DNA of 64,000 nt from Paraflavitalea pollutisoli (lineage in GTDB: Bacteria > Bacteroidota > Bacteroidia > Chitinophagales > Chitinophagaceae), in NCBI RefSeq assembly GCF_029360705.1, contig NZ_JARKMX010000001.1, positions 930,001 to 994,000 on the forward strand, given 5' to 3'. The notes beneath the pieces are model-generated. The model ran no database searches. It was not told the DNA's origin and saw only the letters and a program-made list of their open reading frames with translations. Positions 8,773-18,375 of this stretch are shown piece after piece. Position numbers and translations under genes: made by a program. Numbering within the stretch: the stretch's first letter is position 1; each line of letters opens with the position of its first letter.

Positions 8773-10710
8773 ATGAAGAATGTTATACAATTAGTGTGGT
8801 TAATTCCCTTGCTGCCGTTGATCGGTTTCCTGATCAATGGTGTGTTCCGCAAACAACTTTCGAAGTCGCTGACCAGCATCATCGGCAGTGGTGTGATCTT
8901 GGGTTCCTTTGTGGTGAGCCTGCTGATCTTCCTGCAGGTAAAGCAAGGGCATACCGGTGTCGTTGATCTCTTTAACTTTATCAGCGTCGGTAAGCTGTCT
9001 ATTCCGTTCTCGTTTCAGGTCGACCAGCTCTCTTCCATCTTTCTGCTGGTGATCACGGGAGTAGGTTTCCTGATCCACGTGTACTCGGCCGCTTACATGC
9101 ACGAAGAAGAAGGACAGCACTACGCCCGTTATTTCGCTTACCTGAACCTCTTCGTGTTCTCCATGTTGCTGCTGGTACTCGGCTCCAACTACGTGATCAT
9201 GTTTATCGGTTGGGAAGGTGTAGGTCTTTGTTCTTACCTCCTCATTGGATACTGGTTCAAGAATGTCGATTATACCAATGCTGCCAAGAAAGCCTTTGTG
9301 ATGAACCGCATCGGTGACCTGGGCTTCCTGCTGGCGATCTTCTGGATCATCAACCAATTTGGATCTGTTACTTATAGCAATGTATTTGAGCAGGTGGCCG
9401 CCAATGCCAAGACGTTACACGGTAGTGCAGCGATCATCGGCATCACCCTGTTACTTTTTGTAGGTGCTACCGGTAAAAGTGCTCAGATCCCTTTATACAC
9501 CTGGCTGCCGGATGCGATGGCGGGTCCTACGCCAGTATCGGCCCTGATCCACGCGGCTACGATGGTAACGGCAGGTATCTATATGATCGCGCGTAGCAAT
9601 ATTCTTTATACGCTGGCGCCTTCCACCAATACCGTGGTAGCAATCGTCGGCCTGGCAACTGCAGCCTTTGCAGCGACCATCGCCCTCAAGCAAAACGATA
9701 TCAAGAAAGTGCTGGCCTACTCTACGGTGAGCCAGTTGGGTTATATGTTCCTGGGTCTTGGCGTAGGTGCCTATACCGGTGCTGTATTCCACGTAATGAC
9801 GCACGCCTTCTTCAAAGCTTTGTTATTCCTCGGTGCCGGTTCCGTGATCCATGGTATGCACCATGAGCAGGATATCCGCCACATGGGTGGCCTGAAGAAA
9901 TACATGCCGATCACCCATCTCACCTTCCTGTTGGGTTGTATCGCGATCGCCGGTATTCCTCCTTTTTCCGGCTTCTTCTCCAAAGACGAAATTCTGGCAG
10001 CCGCTTACGGCGCCAACAAGATATACTGGATTATTGGTGTGATCACCGCTGGTATGACGGCCTTCTATATGTTCCGCCTCTACGCAACGACCTTCCTGGG
10101 CCAGTTCCGTGGTGGTGAACACCTGCACGGTCATCATCCCCATGAAAGCCCTGCCGCGATGACCATTCCGCTCATTGTACTGGCTATTCTGAGTGTGATC
10201 GGTGGTTGGGTCGGTATTCCTGAAGTGCTCATGCCGAATGCGCATTCGCTGGAGCATTTCCTCGATCCGATCTTTAAAAGATCGGCGGAGGTAGCAACAC
10301 AACTGCATTTGCACACGCATGATCATCCGGATCATACCACCGAGTATATATTGATGGGTGTATCGGTAGGTGTCGCGGTGATCGCGATCTTCTATGCCGT
10401 GGCCCGCTTCAGCAAACGCCCCGAACTGGGCGAACCTACCGGTTTCGGCAAGGTACTCGCCAACAAATGGTATGTGGACGAACTGTACAATGCGATCATC
10501 GTGAAGCCGCTCAACTGGCTCGGTAAGTTCCTCAACAACTTCGTGGAAAGAGATGTGATCGACTGGACGGTAAACGGTGTTGGCAAAATGATCAGCTACA
10601 GCAGCCGCCAGGTCCGCTTGCTGCAAAGCGGTCAGGTAGGCAGCTATGTGTTGCTGATGGTGCTCGGTATCCTGGCCTTCTTCGTGATACAGTTCTTTGT
10701 GAAGAAATAA
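8773..10710 (+). CDS. nuoL: NADH-quinone oxidoreductase subunit L (NuoL)
   Basis: Mrp-antiporter-like proton-pumping subunit at the distal end of the membrane arm. It has 645 residues. Visible motifs are FIGWEGVGLCSYLLIGYW with the conserved Glu, PLYTWLPDAMAGPTPVSAL followed by IHAATMVTAGIYM, and a C-terminal part (about 540-645) that contains the lateral amphipathic helix region and a last transmembrane helix. A His-rich loop (GGEHLHGHHPHE) near residue 455 faces outside the membrane and is a common ND5-type feature. nuoM follows after 96 bases. Confidence 0.97.
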   Translation: MKNVIQLVWLIPLLPLIGFLINGVFRKQLSKSLTSIIGSGVILGSFVVSLLIFLQVKQGHTGVVDLFNFISVGKLSIPFSFQVDQLSSIFLLVITGVGFLIHVYSAAYMHEEEGQHYARYFAYLNLFVFSMLLLVLGSNYVIMFIGWEGVGLCSYLLIGYWFKNVDYTNAAKKAFVMNRIGDLGFLLAIFWIINQFGSVTYSNVFEQVAANAKTLHGSAAIIGITLLLFVGATGKSAQIPLYTWLPDAMAGPTPVSALIHAATMVTAGIYMIARSNILYTLAPSTNTVVAIVGLATAAFAATIALKQNDIKKVLAYSTVSQLGYMFLGLGVGAYTGAVFHVMTHAFFKALLFLGAGSVIHGMHHEQDIRHMGGLKKYMPITHLTFLLGCIAIAGIPPFSGFFSKDEILAAAYGANKIYWIIGVITAGMTAFYMFRLYATTFLGQFRGGEHLHGHHPHESPAAMTIPLIVLAILSVIGGWVGIPEVLMPNAHSLEHFLDPIFKRSAEVATQLHLHTHDHPDHTTEYILMGVSVGVAVIAIFYAVARFSKRPELGEPTGFGKVLANKWYVDELYNAIIVKPLNWLGKFLNNFVERDVIDWTVNGVGKMISYSSRQVRLLQSGQVGSYVLLMVLGILAFFVIQFFVKK

Positions 10711-10806
10711 TGTGACGACCGGGGTGTGTGGTGTGGTTCGTGTGAAGCTCCCCCAAATGATAATGAGGCGATCAGAATTTTCAAATCAGAAATTTAGAAA
10801 TCAGAA

Positions 10807-12276
10807 ATGATACCTGTTTTACTAATCGTTGTCCCGTTGCTGAGTGGTTTGGCAGCTTTCTTCATCAAACAGGAGAAAGGCGTCAAGACATGGGCATTGC
10901 TGTCTACGGTGATTACGCTCGTTGTTTCCCTGCTGGGCCTGACGGTACTGAACAAAGCTGCTAACCTGCATGCCGACGCTGAATGGTTGCCCTTGCTGGG
11001 TAGCCGGTTCACGGTTGGTCTGGATGGGATGGGGCAGGTACTTTGCCTGCTGACGGCGGTTGCTTTCCCGATCATCCTGGTAGCTACCTGGAATTCTACC
11101 TACAAGCAGGCGCATAATTTTTACGCCTTCATGCTGCTGTCACAAGCAGGTTTGATGGGGGTGTTCCTGGCTTATGATGCGCTGCTGTTCTACTTCTTCT
11201 GGGAGCTTGCGCTGATCCCTGCTTATTTCCTCTGTTCGATCTGGGGTGGTGAGAAGAGAATACCGGTTACTTTCAAATTCTTCGTGTATACATTTATTGG
11301 TTCGCTGCTGATGCTGGTAGGTATCATTTACATCTACCTGCACACGCCCGACCAATCTTTTGCCCTCGATGCATTTTACAAAGCAACGCTGACCAATAAG
11401 GAACAGGGTTGGATCTTCTGGTTGTTCTTCATCGCTTTTGCGATCAAGATGCCGGTGTTTCCTTTCCATACCTGGCAGCCGGATGCTTACGAGCAGTCAC
11501 CTACTGCGGTGACGATGGTGTTGAGTGGTGTGATGGTGAAAATGGGCCTGTTTGGCGTGATCCGCTGGCTGGCACCAGTACTACCCATGGCTACCTGGCT
11601 GAATGGTGATACTGTGGCATTGCTTTCCGTGATCGGGATGATCTATGCTTCACTGATCGCCATGCAACAGGATGACCTGAAGCGACTGATCGCTTACTCT
11701 TCCATCGCCCACATGGGCCTGATGTGTATGGCGATCTTCGTTACTTCCGAACAGGGTATGCAAGGGGTGATGATCCAGATGTTCAACCACGGTGTCAACA
11801 TCATAGGTATGTGGATCGTGGTAGAACTGATCGAGCGTCAAACGGGAACCCGCAAGATCTCCGAACTGGGTGGCCTGGCACAGAAGGCACCCGGCCTGAC
11901 GATCATGCTGGTGATTGTAGCCCTGGCCAATGTGGCCCTGCCGCTTACCAACGCCTTTATCGGAGAGTTCCTCCTGTTTACGGGTGTGTTCAACTCGACC
12001 GTTTCCAAGAACAGTCATTGGTTCGCAGCAGCAGGTGGTATTACCATCATCCTGTCTGCGGTGTATACCCTCAATATGATCCAAAAGGTGTTTTACGGCA
12101 ATACCTCTTCGCTGACCGCTTCCTTCAAGGACATCCGGTTCAACGAGCGGTTGGTGTTGGGTATATTGGTGATCGTGATCGTGGTGATCGGTGTGTACCC
12201 CAGGCCTTTCCTGGCGCTCACACAGGAAACTGTAGATACGATCTTATCGAGAATGATCATTAAACAGCCATCATAA
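10807..12276 (+). CDS. nuoM: NADH-quinone oxidoreductase subunit M (NuoM)
   Basis: Second antiporter-like proton-pumping subunit, 489 residues, about 14 hydrophobic segments. The conserved Glu lies in FYFFWELALIPAYFLC, followed by FPFHTWQPDAYEQSPTAVTM and the VMVKMGLFGVIRW segment with its buried Lys. The 96-base gap before it has no recognisable promoter, so it is probably read through from nuoL. nuoN follows after 21 bases. Confidence 0.96.
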   Translation: MIPVLLIVVPLLSGLAAFFIKQEKGVKTWALLSTVITLVVSLLGLTVLNKAANLHADAEWLPLLGSRFTVGLDGMGQVLCLLTAVAFPIILVATWNSTYKQAHNFYAFMLLSQAGLMGVFLAYDALLFYFFWELALIPAYFLCSIWGGEKRIPVTFKFFVYTFIGSLLMLVGIIYIYLHTPDQSFALDAFYKATLTNKEQGWIFWLFFIAFAIKMPVFPFHTWQPDAYEQSPTAVTMVLSGVMVKMGLFGVIRWLAPVLPMATWLNGDTVALLSVIGMIYASLIAMQQDDLKRLIAYSSIAHMGLMCMAIFVTSEQGMQGVMIQMFNHGVNIIGMWIVVELIERQTGTRKISELGGLAQKAPGLTIMLVIVALANVALPLTNAFIGEFLLFTGVFNSTVSKNSHWFAAAGGITIILSAVYTLNMIQKVFYGNTSSLTASFKDIRFNERLVLGILVIVIVVIGVYPRPFLALTQETVDTILSRMIIKQPS

Positions 12277-12297
12277 GCGAAAGCATAGAATTTAATT

Positions 12298-13680
12298 ATG
12301 AATGCAATTGTAATATCGGCTATCTGGGGTGTGGTGATGATGTTTAGCGGCATCTTCAGCAAGAACAATGCTGTGATACGCGGTACAGCCGTTACCGGAC
12401 TGGCTTTATTGATAGTCGTCAACTGTTTGGAATTGGATGGTACGAGCCTTTTCAAGGTCAACGTACACGGCTTGCTCTACTTCAACAGCTTTAGCCTGCT
12501 TTTCAACACCATTGCTTTCGGCAGCACCTTACTGTTCACCCTGCTGTCGGGTCGCGATATGGAACGGGTAGGTCGTAGTACGCCCGATTATTTTGCCCTG
12601 ATCTTCTTCATCCTGTGTGGTGTCAGCATCTCTTCCTCTTTCAACAGCCTGCTGATGCTGTTCCTGGGTATCGAGATCATGTCGATTCCGCTGTACATCC
12701 TGACCGGTACTGATAAGCGGAACCTGAAGAGCAACGAAGCTTCCCTGAAGTACTTCCTGATGGGGTCTTTCTCTACGGGCTTGATGCTAATGGGTATTGC
12801 CCTCATCTATGGTGCGAAAGGTGGTTTTGGCCTGGATGTGATCCGCTTCGGAACGACCGAGCTGACCCCTATGATCAGTGCTGGTTTGCTGCTGTTGCTG
12901 GTGTCGATGTCTTTTAAAGTATCTGCGGCGCCCTTCCACTTCTGGACGCCCGACGTATATGATGGTGCACCTACGGTGTTCACTTCTTTTATGGCTACGG
13001 TGATCAAGGCTGCTGGTTTCATCGCCTTCCTCCGGTTGTTCGATGACGCGTTTGGCGACCTGCATCCCAAATGGCAACTGATCGTGGCGGTCGTAACAGC
13101 GGCTACCCTGGTCATTGGTAATATCACAGCGGTTTTCCAGCAGAGCGTAAAGCGTATGCTGGCCTACTCCAGTATCGCCCAGGCAGGGTTCATGATGTTT
13201 GCCCTGGTAGCACTCAATGAAACCGGGAAGCAAGGGCTGTTGTTCTATACTGCTGCGTACAGCGTGGCCACCATTGGTGTTTTTGCCGTACTGATCAAAA
13301 TGAAGGATTATACGTTTGAAGGTTTCAACGGCCTGGCCAAACGTCAGCCTGTGTTGGCGGCTACCACGGCGGTGTTTTTACTGTCGCTGGCAGGCATTCC
13401 CGGTACGGCTGGTTTCATGGCCAAGTTTTACATGCTGACGGCGGCTGTGAGCAACGGTCATGTATTGTGGCTGGTGATCGTTGGTATCCTGTGTGCGGCT
13501 ATCAGTGTATACTACTATTTCCGGGTGATACAGGCCATGTACTTCAAAGATGGAGAGGCCCAGGTGGCAGAAGTGTCCGGAACCTTCAAGTTCCTGCTGG
13601 TGGTGATGGCTGCTATCGTGGTATTGCTGGGGATCTTCCCGCAATGGCTGCTGGATAAGCTCTACTTTTTCCTGATTTAA
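12298..13680 (+). CDS. nuoN: NADH-quinone oxidoreductase subunit N (NuoN)
   Basis: Third antiporter-like subunit, 460 residues, closing the complex I operon. The family's conserved Glu is in FLGIEIMSIPLYIL, and the motif FHFWTPDVYDGAPTVFTSFM lies at about residues 214-233, followed by KAAGFIAFLRLF. A strong terminator begins 20 bases after the stop codon, which marks the operon end. Confidence 0.96.
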   Translation: MNAIVISAIWGVVMMFSGIFSKNNAVIRGTAVTGLALLIVVNCLELDGTSLFKVNVHGLLYFNSFSLLFNTIAFGSTLLFTLLSGRDMERVGRSTPDYFALIFFILCGVSISSSFNSLLMLFLGIEIMSIPLYILTGTDKRNLKSNEASLKYFLMGSFSTGLMLMGIALIYGAKGGFGLDVIRFGTTELTPMISAGLLLLLVSMSFKVSAAPFHFWTPDVYDGAPTVFTSFMATVIKAAGFIAFLRLFDDAFGDLHPKWQLIVAVVTAATLVIGNITAVFQQSVKRMLAYSSIAQAGFMMFALVALNETGKQGLLFYTAAYSVATIGVFAVLIKMKDYTFEGFNGLAKRQPVLAATTAVFLLSLAGIPGTAGFMAKFYMLTAAVSNGHVLWLVIVGILCAAISVYYYFRVIQAMYFKDGEAQVAEVSGTFKFLLVVMAAIVVLLGIFPQWLLDKLYFFLI

Positions 13681-13700
13681 TATATTCTTATTGAATACGA

Positions 13701-13729
13701 AAACTCCCTCCTCCAGAGGGAGTTTTTTT
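13701..13729 (+). terminator. Intrinsic terminator of the nuo operon
   Basis: A perfect 10-bp stem (AAACTCCCTC / GAGGGAGTTT, 13701-13710 and 13716-13725) with a 5-base loop runs directly into a T tract. It sits 20 bases after the nuoN stop codon. Confidence 0.93.
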
Positions 13730-13755
13730 GTTGAGGGTAATATTTCTTACTTTAG
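13727..13755 (+). promoter_or_regulatory. Candidate Bacteroidota promoter for the ABC permease
   Basis: TTTG at 13727-13730 and TACTTTAG at 13748-13755 are 17 bases apart. This fits the TTTG/TAnnTTTG layout with one mismatch in the -7 box. It lies just after the nuo terminator and 15 bases before the next ATG. The assignment is by pattern only. Confidence 0.4.
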
Positions 13756-13770
13756 TGAGACAGATAGTAT

Positions 13771-15048
13771 ATGACATTCCGGGATACCTTCTCCTTAGCT
13801 TTCAGGACTGTACGCGGCAACAGGTTGCGTACCGGCATCACAGTAGCCATTATTGCGCTGGGTATCACCGCGCTGATTGGTATCAATACCGCTATTGCCG
13901 CCATGCAGCAGAAGTTCCTGGAGAGCTTTTCCTCCATGGGAGCCACCGGATTTACCATCCGTTTCCGGGAGCCCCGCAATTTCTTTGGAGGCGGTTCTCA
14001 ACTGAAGAAGGAGCAAAAGGGTAAGAAAAGGGAGAAGAAATCGAACCAGGGTAAGCCGATCACCGAACTGCAGGCGGAAACCTTCAAATCAAGTTTTCAG
14101 TTTCCCTCCCAGGTGAGCATGAATATTTTCGGTTCGCGTAATGCCATCGTGTCTACCGGCAGTAAAAAGAGCAATCCCAATGTATGGGTATTGGGGGGCG
14201 ACGAGAACTATGCCGACCTGAACGGCTTTACCATCTCTTATGGCCGCAACCTCAACGCCCTGGATATTCAATCTGCCCGTAATGTATGCCTCATTGGCCG
14301 GGATGTTGCCAAGCGCTTTTTCGGTGACAATATCGAAGCGCCCGTCGGCCAAACGATCAAGATAAACAATATTCCTTTTCTCATAGTCGGCGCCTTGGCG
14401 GCCAAAGGGTCTACCATGGGGCGTAGCCTGGATAATACCATCATCACTACGTATAGCAATGTGCGTAGTTATTTCAATTCCAACGCCAATGCCAGCTTCT
14501 CCATCCAGGTGAAGGTGCCTGATATCAAACTGATGGACGGGGCGATCGGTGAGGCGACGGGTATTTTCCGGCCCATCCGGCGGTTGACTATAACAGAAGA
14601 AGACAACTTCGTGATCGATAAAAGTGACAGCATCGTGGAGATGCTGATGCGTAACCTCAGCTTTATCACCATTGCGGCCGTACTGATCGGGGTGATTACC
14701 CTTGCAGGGGCGGCGATCGGCCTGATGAACATCATGCTGGTGGCGGTTACCGAGCGTACCAAGGAAATCGGCCTGGTCAAGGCCATCGGTGGCAAACGCG
14801 GCAATATACAAACGCAATTCCTGCTCGAGTCCGTGATCATCAGCCTCCTGGGTGCGCTGATTGGGATCGTATTGGGGATCGGAGTGGGTAATATCGCTGG
14901 TTTGTTGCTTTCTACCAGCTTCGTGATCCCCTGGAACTGGGTGATCCTGGGTGTGGTGATCTGTTCACTGGTTGGTCTGGGAGCCGGTCTCTATCCCGCC
15001 ATCAAAGCTTCCCGCCTCAATCCCATCGAGGCCCTGCGGTACGAGTAA
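13771..15048 (+). CDS. MacB/FtsX-type ABC transporter permease
   Basis: A 425-residue permease of the type VII (MacB/LolC-like) ABC family. Transmembrane helix 1 is at about 20-45 (TGITVAIIALGITALIG), followed by a periplasmic MacB_PCD-like domain to about residue 285. Three C-terminal helices follow, with the usual cytoplasmic elements TERTKEIGLVKAIGGKR and NPIEALRYE at the end. Such proteins act in lipoprotein transport, efflux or signalling across the envelope. No ATPase or membrane-fusion partner is adjacent, so the partner must be encoded elsewhere. A Lys/Arg-rich insertion (GKKREKKSNQGK, about residue 85) in the periplasmic part is unusual. Substrate unknown. Confidence 0.88.
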   Translation: MTFRDTFSLAFRTVRGNRLRTGITVAIIALGITALIGINTAIAAMQQKFLESFSSMGATGFTIRFREPRNFFGGGSQLKKEQKGKKREKKSNQGKPITELQAETFKSSFQFPSQVSMNIFGSRNAIVSTGSKKSNPNVWVLGGDENYADLNGFTISYGRNLNALDIQSARNVCLIGRDVAKRFFGDNIEAPVGQTIKINNIPFLIVGALAAKGSTMGRSLDNTIITTYSNVRSYFNSNANASFSIQVKVPDIKLMDGAIGEATGIFRPIRRLTITEEDNFVIDKSDSIVEMLMRNLSFITIAAVLIGVITLAGAAIGLMNIMLVAVTERTKEIGLVKAIGGKRGNIQTQFLLESVIISLLGALIGIVLGIGVGNIAGLLLSTSFVIPWNWVILGVVICSLVGLGAGLYPAIKASRLNPIEALRYE

Positions 15049-15136
15049 ATTCACCTTAACAAAGTTTTAGGCGTGCCGGCTTATGCAGAAGCCAGGAAGG
15101 TGCATCCTTTGCCTATCCTTCATCAAAACACCTTTC

Positions 15137-15728
15137 ATGAAACAATTCCTTCAGCACTCCTGGCTGTTGATGGGCCTGGCCCTGCATGCCTGTGGTTTCT
15201 CGGCTTCCCGCGATACAGACGGACGGTCGTCCAGGCAAGGCGGTGCCACCAGTCAAACCGGTACCACATCCCCTCATCATGCAATGGATTCCATAGGCGC
15301 AGTGAGCTGGTTGGCGCAGGCGGATAGTAAGTATTATTATTCCGGGCCGATGGACCGTGACGTGTACGTATACGTGCAACTGAAAGGCAACGACCAGCAG
15401 TTGGACAAAAAGCGGGTACCGCTCAATATATCACTGGTCCTTGACCGTAGCGGCTCTATGGCTGGTTACGGAGTCGGTTGACGAGGTGATGGCCAAGGTG
15501 GACGCGGGACAATATGACCAGGCCCGGACACTGGCTGATTCAGTGGTGACCAGGTTGCAGTCAAGGCAGCAAAGCCTGCCCTCCTCCAAATTGAAGAAGC
15601 AGGAACAGGCGGTGGCCGCGTACGGCAAAGAGATCATTAAGGTAAAATCGATGCGGGAGACGGATAAGAAGGTATACCAGAAAAGCAACAAAATGATGAA
15701 CTACGAATCGAAGAAGGGGAAGCATTAA
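15137..15728 (+). pseudogene. Von Willebrand A lipoprotein gene with internal deletion
   Basis: The 5' part (from 15137) encodes a signal peptide with a possible lipobox (ALHACGF) and then the start of a secreted vWA protein. It reaches the MIDAS motif NISLVLDRSGSMAG, where the metal-binding DxSxS begins. Right after this, near 15465, the frame ends within a few codons. A +1 frame then continues with SVDEVMAKVDAGQYDQARTL to 15728, which is the helical C-terminal tail typical of the same family. Most of the vWA fold and the region between is missing; relatives usually have 400 or more residues. A frame-shifting internal deletion is the simplest reading. A two-gene arrangement is unlikely, because neither part would fold. 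Confidence 0.75.
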
Positions 15729-15777
15729 CAGTGCGTGGAGCGCTGATGTGTGTTGGGGCTATGTTTCTCCAAAATAT

Positions 15778-15804
15778 AAAGGGCCGCCTTGTGGGCAGCC
15801 CTTT
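15778..15804 (-). terminator. Hairpin terminator after the metalloprotease gene
   Basis: Stem AAAGGGC / GCCCTTT (15778-15784 with 15798-15804), with three further inner pairs. It lies 21 bases beyond the stop codon of the minus-strand metalloprotease and is followed on that strand by an A/T-rich tail. It may also stop transcripts from the opposite side. Confidence 0.65.
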
Positions 15805-15825
15805 ACTATCGTTGTTGTTGACAAC

Positions 15826-18375
15826 TTATTTTGGATCGAGGATCTTGCTGATGCGATCATTCAGATCCTGCAGGTGATAACGGCTCATCTTGTCGCCATA
15901 AGCAGGAGCTGCGGCAGCGATCTCTGCTTTCAGTTGACGGAGGATGCCTTTAGCCACTGACATGACATCCGATTTTTTAGGATCGGCTACAGGTCCGAAG
16001 CTGATCACAAAACCGCCCAGTGAACCACCTTGTGCAGGAGGATTGACAATGGCGCCGAGTCTTTCAACATAAGACTTTTGCAAGTTGCGACGGTAGTTGT
16101 CGATCGGCTTTCGGGTAGCGAGTTCGCTCCATACCGCTTTCTTCAGGTCTTCCATGTACTCATCGAGGCGGTACGCCGAAGCATCACGGTTGGAAGAAGA
16201 AACGAGGCGCTGCATGCGACTTGCATTGATCAATACACCCAGGTAGCTGTCCTGCATGGTGCTGATGCGATCGGTTGTGGGCGAAGAGATCTTGTTGAGG
16301 ATGTTCTTGCCCAGCAGCCAGGTGGGAGTTTCCAGGTAGTTCTTCGTAATGAAGGCCATGGCTTCTTTCTGAAGCGCTTTGGGAACTACGGTATATACTT
16401 CACCAGTTTGTTCGGTGGTTTTGTAGTCGGTATAGATACCACCGATATAAGTGGCCACGTGACCATAATAGCGGTTGAACTGACCCAGTAATTCGGAATA
16501 CACTTCATCCAGATTTTGGTAGTTCTCTCCGGGCTCATTGAGCCAGCTGGCAAGCTTGGGCAACATCCATTTCAGGTTCTTGATGCCATATTCGTTGGCT
16601 TTCATCATATTGTCGCCCAATGCTTCCGTTTGCGCACGGGGGTCGATACCATTCTGGTGGATGAAGCGGAAACGGGGATCGTTGTATTTAGCTTTTACCC
16701 AATCGTTGAGTACCGCTTTTTCACCGTCTTCGTCTTTATCGAGGATCGGACGGTAACCCCACTCGATGGAGTACAGGTCATAATCACCAATGCGGGGATA
16801 CATGCCTGCAGGGCCGATCTTGTCTTCTGGCTGTGCTACGTAGTTGAAGCGGGCATAGTCCATGATGGAGGAGGTATGGCCGTTGGCTTCTACCCATGTT
16901 TTGTCACGCAGTTTTTCAACGGGTGTGCCGGCAGAAGAACCCATGTTGTGCGGCAGACCGAGGGTATGTCCTACTTCGTGAGAAGATACAAAGCGGATCA
17001 GCTGTCCCATCAGTTCATCGGAGAACTCAGCCTTGCGGGCATTGGGATCGCTGGGCGACGCCTGGATCAGGTACCAGTTGCGCAGCAGGCGCATGACGTT
17101 GTGGTACCAGTTGATGTGTGATTCGATGATCTCGCCGCTGCGAGGATCGTGTACGTGCGGTCCGCTGGCATTGGGGATATCGGAAGGTTTGTATACGATG
17201 GCCGAGTAGCGGGCATCTTCCAGGCTCCAGGTACTGTCTTCTGCCTTGGTAGGTGCAGTCTTTGCCATGATGGCGTTTTTGAAACCGGCTTTCTCGAAGG
17301 CTTTCTGCCAATCGTTAACGCCCTGGATCAGGTAAGGTACCCATTTGGCGGGTGTAGCGGGATCGATGTAGTAGATGATGGGCTTAACGGGCTCTACCAG
17401 TTCACCGCGTTTGAATTTTTCGATGTCACCTGGTTTTACTTCCAGTTTCCAGCGGGTGATCATGCTGATATCCTTCACACCCTGTGGATCGGCATCAAAA
17501 TCTGTATACTCTGTGGTAAAATACGCAACTCTGTCATCATAGAAGCGAGGGCGCATGGCGACCTTGGGCAACAATACGATGGAGGTATTGAGTTCGAAAG
17601 TGGCGTTGCCGGTAGGTCCGGAAGGCATCATTCCCGGGATGGGGGAGGGGGCCGCCATTTTACTGTACGTCTTTACGGTTTTGATCTCAGTATTAATGGG
17701 ATAGGTCTTGATATCTACGATATACGACTTATCGGGCTGCATGCCACCGATGCGGAGGGCCGTTTTGAAATAAGAAGCAAAGAAGAAGATATCGTTGTCA
17801 CCGCTGATAAAATCGGTGATATCGATGAGTGACCCGGTGCTGTCTTTGGAGAAGGCCTTGATATCAAAGGCAGCGCTGATGGGTTGAATGTTGGAGTTCT
17901 GTACCGTTTTGTACATGGGCTTGGTAGAGTCCTTGGCATAAACGGAGAAGGAGATGTTGCGGAGGAACACCTTATTATTAGGTCCTTTTTCGAAGCGGAT
18001 CACGTTTTCGTTGATCTCATCGCCTGCGTAGCCGAAAAATCCGGCGCGGGTATCGATGGGCGCTTTGGAAATGCGGTTGACGACGAGTACATCTCTTCCG
18101 AGCAGGCTATCATTCACCTCAAGATACCATTTGTCTTCTACCTTGTGAACGCCAAAGAGACCCTTGCGGGAAGTGGCTTTATCGGTAACAACATCTTTGA
18201 AAGGTTTGGGACCTGGCTTGGGGGGCGCAGGTGGGACAACGACGGGACGGGGTTTGGCTGTGTCAGCAGCGGGTGTAGTTCCTTGTCTCCGGCTTTGTGC
18301 GGAAACAGACGAGGCTAAACAGCCGGCAGCCACAAGCAATAAAATACTTTTTCTCAGCTTGGGGGTTTTCTCCAT
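15826..18375 (-). CDS. Secreted zinc metalloprotease (DUF5117/DUF4953 type)
   Basis: An 849-residue secreted protein. A signal peptide (1-26, ending SVSAQ) is followed by a Pro-rich linker (about 40-58), a DUF5118/DUF5117-like N-terminal part, and a metzincin-like catalytic domain. The zinc site HEVGHTLGLPH spans residues 466-476 (His466, His470, His476, Glu467), with a Met-turn candidate at SIMDYARF (Met505). The C-terminal half is helical and family-typical. This family is common in Bacteroidota; physiological substrates are not established. The gene stands alone with its own terminator and is convergent with the broken vWA gene. Confidence 0.9.
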   Translation of the reverse strand: MEKTPKLRKSILLLVAAGCLASSVSAQSRRQGTTPAADTAKPRPVVVPPAPPKPGPKPFKDVVTDKATSRKGLFGVHKVEDKWYLEVNDSLLGRDVLVVNRISKAPIDTRAGFFGYAGDEINENVIRFEKGPNNKVFLRNISFSVYAKDSTKPMYKTVQNSNIQPISAAFDIKAFSKDSTGSLIDITDFISGDNDIFFFASYFKTALRIGGMQPDKSYIVDIKTYPINTEIKTVKTYSKMAAPSPIPGMMPSGPTGNATFELNTSIVLLPKVAMRPRFYDDRVAYFTTEYTDFDADPQGVKDISMITRWKLEVKPGDIEKFKRGELVEPVKPIIYYIDPATPAKWVPYLIQGVNDWQKAFEKAGFKNAIMAKTAPTKAEDSTWSLEDARYSAIVYKPSDIPNASGPHVHDPRSGEIIESHINWYHNVMRLLRNWYLIQASPSDPNARKAEFSDELMGQLIRFVSSHEVGHTLGLPHNMGSSAGTPVEKLRDKTWVEANGHTSSIMDYARFNYVAQPEDKIGPAGMYPRIGDYDLYSIEWGYRPILDKDEDGEKAVLNDWVKAKYNDPRFRFIHQNGIDPRAQTEALGDNMMKANEYGIKNLKWMLPKLASWLNEPGENYQNLDEVYSELLGQFNRYYGHVATYIGGIYTDYKTTEQTGEVYTVVPKALQKEAMAFITKNYLETPTWLLGKNILNKISSPTTDRISTMQDSYLGVLINASRMQRLVSSSNRDASAYRLDEYMEDLKKAVWSELATRKPIDNYRRNLQKSYVERLGAIVNPPAQGGSLGGFVISFGPVADPKKSDVMSVAKGILRQLKAEIAAAAPAYGDKMSRYHLQDLNDRISKILDPK

